From positions 18,294,681 through 18,358,680 of the forward strand of contig NC_135552.1 of NCBI RefSeq assembly GCF_964340395.1: a stretch of DNA of 64,000 nucleotides, written 5' to 3'. Made by a program: the position numbers and the translations under genes. This DNA comes from Glandiceps talaboti (Eukaryota; Hemichordata; Enteropneusta; Spengelidae). This document shows, piece by piece, positions 1 to 16,576 of this stretch. The notes beneath the pieces were generated by a model, which was not told the DNA's origin, did not search any database, and saw nothing but the letters and a program-made list of their open reading frames with translations. The number at the start of each line of letters is the position of its first letter. Position 1 is the stretch's first letter.

Positions 1-2965
1 TATTGTTATCGATGCCTTCCACATCAATGCATGCCGATGACAGTAATGATCGTGGGAGCTATCTGACGTCAATGTTATATACTTGTATTCTCGTTTTCTA
101 TTAAGACGGTTATGACTTATAATTATGATTAAACAGGTTGCTATGGAAACGATACACATTACAATGGCCACAATTTGGTGGATGACGATTATTTCTATGT
201 ATTTCAATTGAAGTAATGATTACGAAATAAGGAGCCAATTCCTTACAATTGTCAGGAAATATCTGATTGGCTTCAAACTCTGAAAAAATATCCAAACACG
301 TACATGAATTGCTAGACACAAAAGGACTTGACACAGCATTTGATCAATCACTTAATAAGTTGTGTGGTTTTCAAGTTATGGATTTCACTGCGTGTTATAA
401 AATAGACTTATTTAATGTACGATTTATGGCATATAAAAATATAGTTGATATTATTAGACTGATGTGTGGCAGCTCGACAAAGTGATAAACACGAAAATTG
501 TTATCCGGGGGAAGTGAATTCACGAACAAGTGTCATCTGCTACTGAGGAAGTGTACATAATATTTAAGTGTGAAGAACGCAAGGAGGATTTCCTACACGG
601 AGATCAAATTAATGTCAAGGAAACACATAATGGGGAATATACGAGGTCATTTATACATGCAGTCAGAAAGATAAATCGTATTGAATAAATGAACAGCTGT
701 TGTTATTACTAACAGCCACAAATATTTCGTCGGAAAAGGAAGAAGGTGGTGAGAAGATGGCATTGCAATGTGGAACTGTTGATTTTCGTTGATATAGATA
801 CTGAGTGGTGAGACACCGAGGAATGTCCCCCCTGTATTTTCCTTTACGGTCTAGTCTAGTTGAAACATTGTGTAGTCAGGGGAAAACACTCAAGTCGTAA
901 TACTATCAAGTTCAGGGACTTTTACGACCTCAAGAAGACAATAAATTTGGTTTGCAAGGCCACCATTGCTAGAGCAAAGTCAGCCAAGTAAAAGAGAGTA
1001 TGGCCTTGTGCTACTTCACAGCAGTCTAAATAAATCACGCAAATTTATATGTGTAAAGTCAAACGGGGAAACTGTGGTGTTAAATACGTGTACCTGCTAA
1101 AAGTATATACATAAGCATATCAGTCTCAGTGCCTCACAGCGTATAGGATGTTGAAGACATACACTTCATAACAGATGCTAGGCTGACAAGCTATCAATTC
1201 AACACAGGAGGGGTTATCGCCATCGATCGCCCAAAATAAACCCAAGGCCTGCACGGTTGAGACAATTGAAACAGTACTATCTGTATGTTGGTCGAGGAAG
1301 ACCACACAAATGTTCAGTGCTAAAAGGCATTAGACCACCGACCAAAAAGTGACATTCAAAATGATGCGTTGTCAAACAGACAGACTTGCCAATAATAACA
1401 GAGTAGTCATCCGTCTCGACGAGACGAAATGGTGTCGGCTAAAGTGCTGCATCACTCACTGTACACGACAGCCAACTTCGAAGTTAATTCGTTTTCATTA
1501 AAATGCCAACAAAATGAATTGATTTCCGTAATTCGCTGGAGTTCGCTGTTAATTACTGTATATGTAATTTTCGACCGCTTTTATGTCATATGTTTAGATC
1601 CGCTGGAGTTACGCAATGTAATATTAGATAATAGTCGTGCGAACACTTAACTAAATGAAATACTGATTGTTGTGTTAGATGACAACTGTAGGAATATATC
1701 ATGAATTCACTAGATCTACATGTTTCATACTCTCAATCAATAATGACATATTCCAATATATAATAATCAACACATACTCTGCAAATCTTTAGACCCGTTA
1801 TTTGCATAACTAACCAAGCTAAAATCTATCAGTGTTATTAGTAAAATTCAAACAGTTGATTTGATAGCATAAATCACCAATAACATTCCAGTAGAAGACA
1901 GAATGCATGAAGGATGTATTTTATCTCTCAATAATGAAAAGTTGATGCACAACTGTAGGAAGGTGATTCGAAGAACTGAACAGAACGGAATGTTAGTGTG
2001 GGTCGTGTATATATGCCATACTAGAGTCATAGTAGGTATGAAGGGTGACATGGACGGGAAACGGTATTTTATGATTAATTGGTGTTAGCTGCTATTGCTG
2101 GCGAACGATGAACGGTGACTAGACCCATCGGTTACCGGGGTCTATTGCTATTCGTGGAATGTCGGCAAAAGCAATGATTAACATGGTGTCAGACTCTGCC
2201 GCTAACAATTCATCTTCGTAAATAACAAAGCGCAGCTGCCGTTCTGCTTATGAACTCAGCAGACCTCTATTATGTTTATCAAATTAAGGAAGAGACATCC
2301 GTCCTCATTTGAAAAGTGAAGAATACTCACGACGCTTGATTAATAGAATACACATTGATTGAATACTGAATTGAATGAAATCACTCATTATATAGAGTTA
2401 AGTTAAAATTAAATCAGATATCCTCTTTCTGTTCAATACCCGTATATCTATGAAGGAATGAAGGGGTATTTTTACTGGCGAACCCATCACAACAACAGGA
2501 AGGAGAGCATCAAATCCATTACTTGTGGTGCTGACACCACTAATATTCGAATTATATAGCTTTCTGCAAACTACACCCGCTGCTGTATTTGCGAACGATA
2601 GCACACAACTGATGTACGAGCCAGATGAAAACATTTACATACAAGTTCCTTCATATATTTCTGTGAGTTGATGAATTCCTAGGGATTAATTTTCTAACTC
2701 ACCTTGAGTCAATTCTGGATGTTGCTTGCTTGGTGAGAAAACGTGAGAGGCTAGTAGCTGCAGCGACGACTTGACAACATGTGGTGAGACAGAAACTGTT
2801 GCTACTGTCACACACCATTTATGTTTATTAGCCGTGAATCATGGGATAACATTGCCCCAGTATATACATAACACGTGGATCTCGTTACATAGACCACGAT
2901 TGTGTGAAATACTAACACTCGTCTCAGAGGATTGCGAATACATTATATCAAGTTAAAAATGGCAC
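1..2965. other. Unassigned AT-rich DNA, no recognised gene
   Basis: Stops are frequent in all frames. The longest open stretches are 60-80 codons and show no domain motif; the one at 267-485 starts only at TTG. No tRNA, microsatellite or inverted repeat stood out. It could be intergenic or intronic. Confidence 0.6.
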
Positions 2966-3061
2966 GTTTAGTAGATAGGTAGATAGGTAGATATGCAGGC
3001 AGGTAGAAAGGGAGATGGGTGAGAAGGAAGGTGGGTACGTAGATAGGTTGGTTGGTTGATG
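2966..3061. repeat. Degenerate GATA/GGTA-type tetranucleotide repeat
   Basis: Imperfect tandem copies of tagataggtaga-like units grade into ggttggttgg. The interruptions suggest an old, mutated microsatellite. Confidence 0.7.
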
Positions 3062-4098
3062 GTTTATCATGTTTTGTATTCTCAACTGCGAACGACAATA
3101 GACTCATAAAATGCTATGTTGGTGACAAATGACAACTGGCCAAGGTGTAATTGCACTACATGAATAAATCGTTATACCTTGCCTTTTCTCTCTAATTTGT
3201 GGTAAACTTTGCCATCACCCCAATAAATCAAACAGAAAACCTGGGCTTCACATCGAATACCCAGGTAAGATCGTTTTATTGTGCACTTTGACTGTTTACT
3301 TTGTTTTTTTGAAGATTCAACGACGTCGTAAATAAACACTGTATTTGAGAACTAATTTCACCCTCCGTCCACATAATTGTCACATTTCTTCGATTTTACT
3401 TGTACGAATACATGGTAGTTTAAAGATATCATTATGGAACCCTTGGCAACGTTCATAACGAGGTTCCATTTGCATAAAGGAAAATTAATGATCTCTGGAC
3501 TGAAGCAATACCTCTAATTTCATTCGAAACAAATCCATGTCGTTGTAGTGGATACGTTTATTATGTAACTTAACCACCAGTTTACGCAGTATAGTGAACA
3601 CATATATTACGAATATAATAACTACTAAATTACAGTACATGTAATAAATATATTGACGAAAATTAATTTACAAACGAGACACAGGCAATATAAAGCAAGG
3701 CAATATTAACTAATTTTTGTAATGATTAATTATTGTGATGTAGTATCATTTGTACCGCACGGTTGCCAACATATTTTCACCATGAAGTGTTGTCCAATAA
3801 TTATGCAATAATGATGAAGAGCCAGGCATAATAAAAAAGATAGGGCGCAAAGTATACTTTTCAGCTGAGTAACAAGAACAATTACGCTACCTTAACATGT
3901 TGTCCATCGCACAAATTCATTGAAGTGTTAAGATAAAAGAGGTGAATTCATGTATGTAATGAAAATCGCAAATGTCAAGTAAATCTTTATCTCCGACACA
4001 GATATTATATATGTTTATAATTATATATTAATTATTTCATTAAAACAATATTACAATGTAACACACCGAGTTGTACTGTTATAGGATGTATGACCAAG
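3062..4098. other. Unassigned AT-rich DNA
   Basis: No open frame over about 60 codons and no clear repeat was seen. The stretch at roughly 3580-4050 is especially AT-rich. Confidence 0.55.
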
Positions 4099-9332
<5,234 letters not shown>

Positions 9333-10145
9333 GGTCAAGTTGACATTTCATATTTAGATCTTGCGAAGGCTTTTGATTCCGTGCTTCGTGACCTTGTGGG
9401 CTTCAAATTGACACATTTTGGTATCAATTTCTATTTTCTGAAAATAGTGAACTGGTTATGTTTCTAATCGCATATAACGTGTTGCAGTCGATGGTTCGTC
9501 ATTCTTCCAACAATTGAATGATGGATTATATTTCTGGTAATCGTCAGGGATCTACATATATTAATGATCTCTCGGTCTGTGTCAGGACCTTTAGATTACT
9601 GATGATGCCAAAATGTTTTACGTAATATATATAGGAACACATCTGATTGTCTGCTGTTGCAAAACGATCTTACCTAATTTTTCAAAGTGCAACTTTACTT
9701 TTCCAGTAACCACGAAGTGTAAACAAGAAAGTGACTTTAAATGCTTAATGGGAAACACACAAATTAAAATTGTCAAAAATTTGATAGGTTGATGGGGTCA
9801 TGGCCAGTTCATGCCAGGTCTTGAGAGAAGGGTATGCTGTGAGCACAGTATTTCCATTCGGACTATGCGCCTTTTAAACATAAGTTTCGTCCAAAGTATT
9901 TTAGGATATTATATGCATCAGTATCGTCATCATGTGTCCCAACCAACAATTTGTTACTGCACTTGGAAAGGCATGCAGAGACATGATACCAAGACTGTTT
10001 TAGGTGATGCCCCCTGTGATCACATTGCTATTTGAACACCAACCTTCTGAGCTTACATAATGCTTCCAACGCCTTTAAGAAGAGAATTGACAGCTGTCAT
10101 GTTTATTGTAAAAAGGTGAATGGTAGATATGTAGTCAACGTTGTA
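9333..10145 (+). pseudogene. Decayed reverse transcriptase of a non-LTR retrotransposon
   Basis: Remnant of a LINE ORF2 covering the middle and end of the reverse transcriptase; it would have copied element RNA into DNA at a nicked target. What is visible: DISYLDLAKAFDSV (9342-9383), the catalytic block usually read as YLDFSKAFDSV, followed by a helix ending in a Leu/Trp-rich segment; RQG then YINDL (about 9546-9585) with the residues normally between them missing; TDDAKMFY (9598-9621), where the usual ADD has become TDD. Near 9895-10000 the text resembles the RT C-terminus (FVQSILGYYMHQYRH, then a Glu-Arg-rich helix and TKTVLG), and NASNAFKKRIDS-like text follows near 10060-10095. Several frame changes and stops separate these pieces, so it cannot be functional. 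The clade is probably Jockey/CR1-like, judged from motif wording only. Confidence 0.75.
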
Positions 10146-11413
10146 AAATATATTTGCAAACTTTAGATATTCATATTCCATTTTGTTTGGAACTGTTTGC
10201 AGATTGAAATTCCAGCTCATAAAAGCAGGGATTTTAGTGCACTGCTCGGATTGTGAACCATTACCGGCAACGTCTGGTGACTAACTAAGTTGGATTCTGG
10301 ACATCCTTAATTTTTTTTATATTTTGGTTTCGATGTATTATTGTGTTAAGTGTCCTTTAATTATAAATGTCTGTGATTATTATTATAGTTTTCCATATTA
10401 TCAAAGTTAATTGAATTTAAATTGCATACAGTAGCTTAATTTTGACATTTGACCTTCAACTTCAAGGTCAATCTGTATATTTTCAGCAAACAATTCGACC
10501 CAAGCACTATGACTATGGATGTAGACACTTCAATTGCTATAGCTTCTAAGATACAGTATATATAGTGCAAGGTGTGTATTTTCAAACAGAAATGGCTGCC
10601 ATTGGACTGCCTAAAAGTCGAAGGTTTTACATAATGGCAAGTGTTATTCTCTTCAAACAAATTACACGCACGTCCCATGTAATATTAACAATTGTAGCCA
10701 TGTATCGTAGTTTAGAAGATATTGTATAAGGAATATATATTATCAATACAACAATTTGCCACCGTTCAGCTGCATTTGACAAGACTGCGAAAACAACTTC
10801 GGATTTAATGTATCGCACTATATAACATAATGTCTTGATAAAAATTACCATGTACCATTTGTGTAGGTCTCTCTAGTCATGTATCCGATGGGCTAAAAAG
10901 GGGCAATATTTTCCTTTCATGTTGGAAAGAACGACAATTCCTCCTTGTCGCTTCTTGAATCATTGTATTACACCGTATATGTTTATGATAACTCATTTGC
11001 AATGATAACAACAAAGTCGATATTTCATCTTTTGGGTAACTCGGATCATTTGATATGAGCCAAAAATGTCCCCTAGTCACATATATTATTAATAGACCTG
11101 TAGTATCATATTTTGGTATGATAATCTACGTATTGCTTTAAAACATATAACACGTTTCCTTTTGGTTTAATGCAGTATAATAGGTTATTGGTTGTCGGCA
11201 ATGTTCTCTCTCTGACAGACCTCAATAACCTCTGCCAACAGTAAAAGAGAACATACTGAATACTGTCGAAGATCACACATAACAATTAAATATTCATTTT
11301 CAGAAGTTTACTAACGGACAACAGTACGGATTTGTCATATAGGTTTCTACAATCAGTCTTGACCATTTTACTCGCATTGATATCTTTGTTTAGTGTATAA
11401 TGAGAGCCATGTG
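10146..11413. other. Unassigned AT-rich DNA
   Basis: The start may include the 3' UTR of the preceding retroelement remnant. Short minus-strand open frames (10436-10851) carry no motif. An everted pair of AGGTCA half-sites lies at 10450-10470. Confidence 0.5.

Positions 11414-11495
<82 letters not shown>
11414..11495. repeat. (TA)n microsatellite, about 82 bp
   Basis: Uninterrupted TA dinucleotides, able to form a cruciform. Confidence 0.95.
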
Positions 11496-11498
<3 letters not shown>

Positions 11499-12083
11499 GT
11501 GTGTACATTCGCAAGTACATTTTAAATCAATTAAAGTATATCAGAGCTGTTGTGTTATAATCATTTCACATACAACGTTTCCACTCAAAGTTAAAGGTCA
11601 ATCATTGCCCTTAGCATGGACCTACAGCAGCACAAAGGCCTTTAGGTTTCCTCACCTCTCAATCAATGGCAGCCCCTGTCAACATTCACATTGCAACCTA
11701 TATCCTACCATGTCTCCAAATTACAAAGCTGGGTTGACTGGTGTACAAGGATTTTAGCAATTCCGAAACAACAACAACAACAACAGCTGCGGCGGGACTT
11801 GTACATTGAAAGTAGGCCGAATCGAGCCCCATGACTCCGTGATTATAATCCTGGCCATGGCCATCCATCAAAGCCATCATGATATCGCGTGACTAAGTTC
11901 AGCCACATAATAGTTAAAAGTATGATTTGTATACCGTGTACGTAGATGTAAAGAGTCCGTCCTGACGAGTTCAAACATTGAACAAAACCAGTCTTCGTAC
12001 ATAACATAATTTCAACTATAAGTTCTTTATTTCAGTATGACTCAGAAGATCAAGATCAAGTTCAAACAGAACGATGCTAGCAG
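11496..12083. other. Unassigned DNA left of the duplicated LINE flank
   Basis: Contains a short (CAA)n run near 11767-11785. Its last bases, ending ...gctagcag at 12083, are the unique left edge of the duplication that surrounds the LINE. Confidence 0.6.
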
Positions 12084-13306
12084 AAAGTTCATGTCTGATC
12101 AAAGAAGTCCAAATTTTCAAGTAAAGTGTATGTGTGCTTTTTGCCCCTGGGCTGCTGCACATTGCCATTCTGTAAAAAGTGATATAAGCAGCTACATGAT
12201 GCATGCATTACTGTTCTTTGTTCTGTATCACCTTTCTACAAAGATTTGAAAGAAATCGGTCCCACTTAACTACCACAAAGTATGTACGATATGCAAAATA
12301 TGGCTTGATTTTGGTAACTAATCCTGATGGTATGGTCAAAAGAATGTCTGTGCTGGGGGTTATGTGTCTATGTGTCACGATATTTGAGTTCTCCTGCAAA
12401 TAGTGTTTTTATGACAAATGTGATGGCCATTTGGTTAAATTTGATAATATTATGAAATAAAGGGACATGCATACGGCCCACACGTATGCCACCTTGTGTC
12501 AGGGGTATAAGAAATCGGCCATTGCAAGGGGATTGCATGTCAGAGATATGAATGTGCATGGGCAGACACATGGACGGATGGATGGATGGATGGACCGAAC
12601 TCATTATTAGCTCCCATGTGGAACTAAATATATATACTATCGGAAAATTGACCAAGCTTCTTAACCTTACTCCATATACAAGAATGGCCTTATTTAGCAG
12701 TTGACTCTGAACGTCTAAATAAAGGTTAAAGGCCAATGCCTTCAGAGCAACTAGCTTTCACCTGATAATCCGGGGTAGACACTTGAATGGAATCTGTATG
12801 TATCAGAGTTTGGGGGTATTGTTATTGACATATAATATGCCATCTTTATGCCAGCCTGAGGTTATAATGAAACCGGATAGTACATGTCAGATAAATAAAT
12901 ACCGTATTATGGACACGATTGCCATTGCCCCCTCCCTTCTGCCCTACCGGGGGCTAACACAGGCAGATGGTTGGTTAGTTTGATACTACATGGTATGTAG
13001 CGGGGCATTTATTTGTTTACTTATTGAAAATTCATTCATTCATTCATTCATTCATTCATTCATTCATTCATTCATTCATTCATTCATTCATTCATTCATT
13101 CATTCATTCATTCATTCATTCATTCATTCATTCATTCATTCATTCAGGCGACGAATCCTATGTTTATAGTAAATGTTCTGTATTCTCTGTATCGTTCACC
13201 CATTCATTTTCCCGCCCTCATCATTTCTGTTGATGTTCTATTGGACAGTGTACATTTTACAGCGGAAACCGATCTTGCTAAGATAGACACAAAGTAAATA
13301 ATATTG
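12084..13306 (+). repeat. Left copy of the ~1.2 kb direct duplication flanking the LINE
   Basis: This 1223-base segment recurs in the same orientation at 16574-17761. Compared line by line, the copies match except for one extra T in the right copy (tatttag versus tattttag, near 12695/17186) and the ATTC count (29 units here, 20 there). These two changes account exactly for the length difference of 35. The left copy ends at the first base of the LINE, and the right copy begins inside the poly(A) tail. That is the geometry of a target-site duplication, but roughly a hundred times longer than usual. Inside are a short GGAT run (about 12575-12595) and the ATTC array. Open frames in both copies show no domain and I do not call them genes. 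Confidence 0.95.
13030..13145. repeat. (ATTC)29 microsatellite, left copy
   Basis: 116 bases of uninterrupted ATTC, nine units longer than the equivalent array in the right copy. Confidence 0.97.
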
Positions 13307-13307
13307 G

Positions 13308-14270
13308 AACTTTAACAATAGCCTGATTCATGACCCTGTATATATTAATCTTATTCACGATAGTCTCCAGAATTGGAAGACAGAGTATGGCAACCCTCAC
13401 AATAAGCAAGGCTTATGGGAATATATTAAGTTTAAGGTCAAAGTTACCACAATTAGTTATAGCAAAAGAAATGCTAAAGTGAGGAATGAGCGGATAACCA
13501 CACTAGAAAATAAGTTACGTGACCTTGACATAGAGCTCAGTGGTAGGGACTCGGACGAATTGAAGACAGAAATCGAAAGAATTCGCAATGAATTAAATTT
13601 TGAATATAATTATTTAACAGAAGGCGCGGTAGTGCGCTCCAGAGCTGACTGGTATGAATTTGGTGAAAAAAATACAAAATATTTTCTCGGCCTTGAAAAA
13701 TATAATGCTAAAAAGTCACAAATTACCCAATTATTTGATCAACATGATTATCTATTGACACACCCTAAGGAAATTCAAAGCCATATTCGGAGTTACTATT
13801 CTGAGCTCTATGCCAATCATATTCAGGATTGGGATGAGGAATACGCCGACACCTTTCTGAATAGTGATATGTTCCCCAAACTTAGCAATATAGATAAGGA
13901 TATGTGTGAGGGACCTATCACTTTCAACGAGGGATTTCTTTCACTTAACAGTATGCCTAAAAACAAAACACCAGGGAATGATGGCCTAACGGTTGAATTC
14001 TACCAAACATTCTGGAACCTGCTCGGCCATTATGTAATCGATTCTATGAATGAGGCAAAGGTAAAGGGTCAGCTATCGCCTAGTCAGTGTCAAGGCGTAA
14101 TTACATTAATAGAAAAAAAGGGTAAAGACAAAAGATACATTCGTAATTGGCGTCCAATAACACTCCTTAATACTGATTACAAACTGGCAGCTAGATGTAT
14201 TGCGAAAAGAATGGATAAAGTCATTGAGTCTTTAATTAGTGTATCACAAACAGCTTTCGTGAAAAAATAG
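13308..14270 (+). pseudogene. LINE ORF2 fragment: linker and N-terminal RT blocks
   Basis: The frame is open from the first base of the element, so the GTG at 13479 is not a real start; the protein simply enters from the missing 5' part. In order: WNFNNSLI linker; a Lys/Glu-rich, probably coiled segment (about 13440-13640) typical of the region between endonuclease and RT; GAVVRSRADWYEFGEKNTKYF (positions about 13624-13686), a hallmark of L1/Tx1 proteins; NKTPGNDGLTVEFYQTFW (RT block 1); NWRPITLLNTDYKLAARCIA (RT block 2); and QTAFV at the end. It stops at TAG 14268-14270 just after a run of six A (14262-14267). The homologous reading continues one base out of frame, so a single-base length change in that A run, either mutation or sequencing error, splits the gene. 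Confidence 0.9.
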
Positions 14271-16275
14271 ATCAATCGGTCAGTGTGTTCGGCTTATCGA
14301 CGGCATTATGAATTATACGAAAGATGTTGATACCACGGGCATACTAATTGCCGTTGATTTTCAAAAGGCATTTGACAGTCTTGATCGTAAATTTATGTTT
14401 CAATGTCTTCAGAATTTCAACTTTGGTCCATCTATTATAGAATGGATACAAACATTCTATCGCAATCCATCCAGCTGTGTCATGAATCGTGGCCTTTCAA
14501 CTGCATATTTTAATCTTGGTAGAGGAGTTAGGCAGGGTGACCCACTTTCACCGATCTTATTCATTCTTGCTTTGGAGTCCTTACTTATCAGGTTACATCA
14601 TGACGATAAAACCAGTGGTATTTGTGTGGAGGGCTATGAAGTTAAGAGCTCGGCATATGCTGATGATCTCACCTGTTTCCTGAAAGATGAACAATCTGCT
14701 GAAAACCTTCTTTGTCTTCTTAGAGTTTTTTCTGAAGTATCAGGGTTATGTGTTAATTTTGATAAGACTGAAGCACTCTGGTTGGGAAATTGGAGATTTC
14801 GTCGAGATACTCCGTTCGGGGTCAAATGGCCTATGTCACCAATCAAGATTGTGGGTGTATTTTTTTCATATGATACAGCTACAGCTTATAAACTGAATCT
14901 GGCTGCACCACTCAAGGGACTGTCAGATGTACTGCAATGCTGGACCAGTCGTAACCTTACCATTATGGGTAGAGTACAGATAATTAAAAGTCTAGTCATT
15001 CCGAAATTGCTGTACATCCTTAATCTTATCAATGTCCATCAAAAAGATGTAAAACACATCAATTCGTTAATTTATTCGTTTTTATGGAAGGGACACGATA
15101 GAGTAGCACGTGACACAATGATTGGTGACATAGGCCAAGGGGGTTTAGGTATGCTAGACATTTGTGCAATGCAAAAGGCTTTCAAAGTAACGTGGGTTAA
15201 GTACTATCTGCTCCCATATTTCGACCCTTGGAAAGTTGTTTTAGACTACTATCTTAAACCAGTTGGTGGACAGCTTATCTTTAAATGTAATTTTTCTTTG
15301 AATGTACTTAATTTCGAGATTCCTCCTTTTTATCATGACATGTTAAGTGTTTGGAGCAACTATAGCCATGATAAGTCTACTTCATCTTCTTCTGAAATTA
15401 TTTGGAATAACAAAAATATCCTCATTCAAGGGAAAAGTATTTTTCTTAAAACCTTTTATAATGTAGGAGTTCGATATGTCTCGGATATCTTCACTACTGA
15501 TGGTAACATTAAAGGATGGGAGTATTTTCGTAATTTGGGGGTTAATCTAATAGATTTTCTGCAGTGGCAGGGATTGATATCGGCACTGCCTGTGAATTGG
15601 AGGAAAAACAAAGCTATTTGTGTACGACCTGAAAACACCTTCCTCTTTCACAGTGAAGGTGGACTGATTGCATTGTTAAAGTCGGAACAAAAACAGCTAC
15701 GTAAATTAATTTCAGGCAGTTACTTCATTAAACCAAAAAGTCAAATTTTCTTTAGTAACCTTTTTGAAGGTGATCTTGATTGGAACTTCATTTATAGTAT
15801 GCCATTTAAAGTTACAATCAGTAGTGTCGCTCGAGAATTTCAATGGAAAATAAGCCACAATATTCTGTATACTAATTCCATGTTATATAACATGCGTTCT
15901 CCTTTAGTGGATACAGATGCGTGTACTTTTTGTCACAGAACATCTGAGACGTTAGTACACCTGTTTGTAGATTGCGAATATGTGAAAGCCATTTGGCAAG
16001 ATATGTACACAACTTGGGGTGAGGCTTTGAATTGCCCTAGGTACCCGTCATCTCAACAGATTATTTTAGGTGATAAATGCTGGTCTAAATTACTGAATTA
16101 TATTGTTCTCATGTATAAGAAAAATATCTACAGTTGTAAATTAAAAAAACAGCTGCCAAGCTTTAATTTACTAAGAATAGAAGTTAAACATAATCAAAAC
16201 TTAGAATTGTTTATTTCACGTCGTAAGGGTACATTGCCAATATTCCTAGAAAAATGGAAAGATTTCGAGGCATAG
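14269..16275 (+). pseudogene. LINE ORF2 fragment: RT catalytic core and C-terminal zinc-binding motif
   Basis: Continuation of the split ORF2 in the next frame. The first methionine codon is at 14308, but homologous text (RSIGQCVRLIDG) is already readable from 14269, so that ATG is internal. Counting from 14308: DFQKAFDSLDR (residues 17-27) carries the first catalytic Asp; RGVRQGDPLSP (72-82) is the template-grip block; SAYADDL (115-121) holds the catalytic YADD at 117-120; then GVFFSYD, the thumb-like CWTSRNLTIMGRVQIIKSLV and YSFLWKG blocks common to L1/Tx1 proteins. A C-terminal Cys539-x2-Cys542-x8-His551-x4-Cys556 motif matches the CCHC motif of L1 ORF2. The protein would act in target-primed reverse transcription. 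The catalytic residues are intact, but the copy lacks its endonuclease. Confidence 0.93.
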
Positions 16276-16576
16276 AAGTATTCTAGTAGATGTAATGTAT
16301 ATATTTTCATCCTGACGGTAGTAATCTGTTTCTTTTTTTTTCAACAGTCATTATACAATTGTAGAATTTCTTTGATTTTGTAGTACATGACAATATCATT
16401 TTTTTGCCTGCTTCTGTTTCTTGTTTTTGTTTTGTTCTGTACATGTACATCTTGTTTCTATGTCAATTCATCCTAAAAAGAAAACCTAATTCATGACAAC
16501 ATGCATATATTATTGTATACTGTATAATTTCAATGGGTTTTCAATAAAGAACATGAAAGATAAAAAAAAAAAAAAA
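16276..16576 (+). other. LINE 3' UTR, AATAAA signal and poly(A) tail
   Basis: About 290 bases of T-rich non-coding sequence follow the ORF2 stop. AATAAA lies at 16543-16548, 13 bases before 15 A residues (16562-16576). The final three A may belong to the element or the flank, since the left copy of the flank also begins aaagttc. Confidence 0.9.

Larger units (their letters stand above)
13307..16573 (+). mobile_element. 5'-truncated L1/Tx1-type LINE with poly(A) tail
   Basis: A 3.27 kb non-LTR retrotransposon copy. It starts abruptly in coding sequence at WNFNNSLI, the linker text that normally follows the apurinic endonuclease domain, so the promoter, any ORF1 and the endonuclease are missing. 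What follows is the linker, the reverse transcriptase and a C-terminal CCHC motif, then about 290 bases of 3' UTR, a polyadenylation signal AATAAA at 16543-16548 and 15 A residues (16562-16576, the last three shared with the flank). Clade assignment rests on WNFNNSLI, NKTPGNDGLTVEFYQ, RPITLLNTDYKLAARCIA, RGVRQGDPLSP and SAYADD, all typical of the L1/Tx1 group. As a truncated copy it cannot mobilise itself; the near-perfect flanks suggest very recent insertion. Confidence 0.93.

Noticed and set aside
12203-12983. Identical pairs of short frames in the two flank copies (also 16693-17474)
   Set aside because: Identity comes from the duplication, not selection; no recognised motif.
13307-16573. 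Processed host gene copy rather than a LINE
   Set aside because: The encoded protein is itself a LINE reverse transcriptase with YADD and CCHC motifs.
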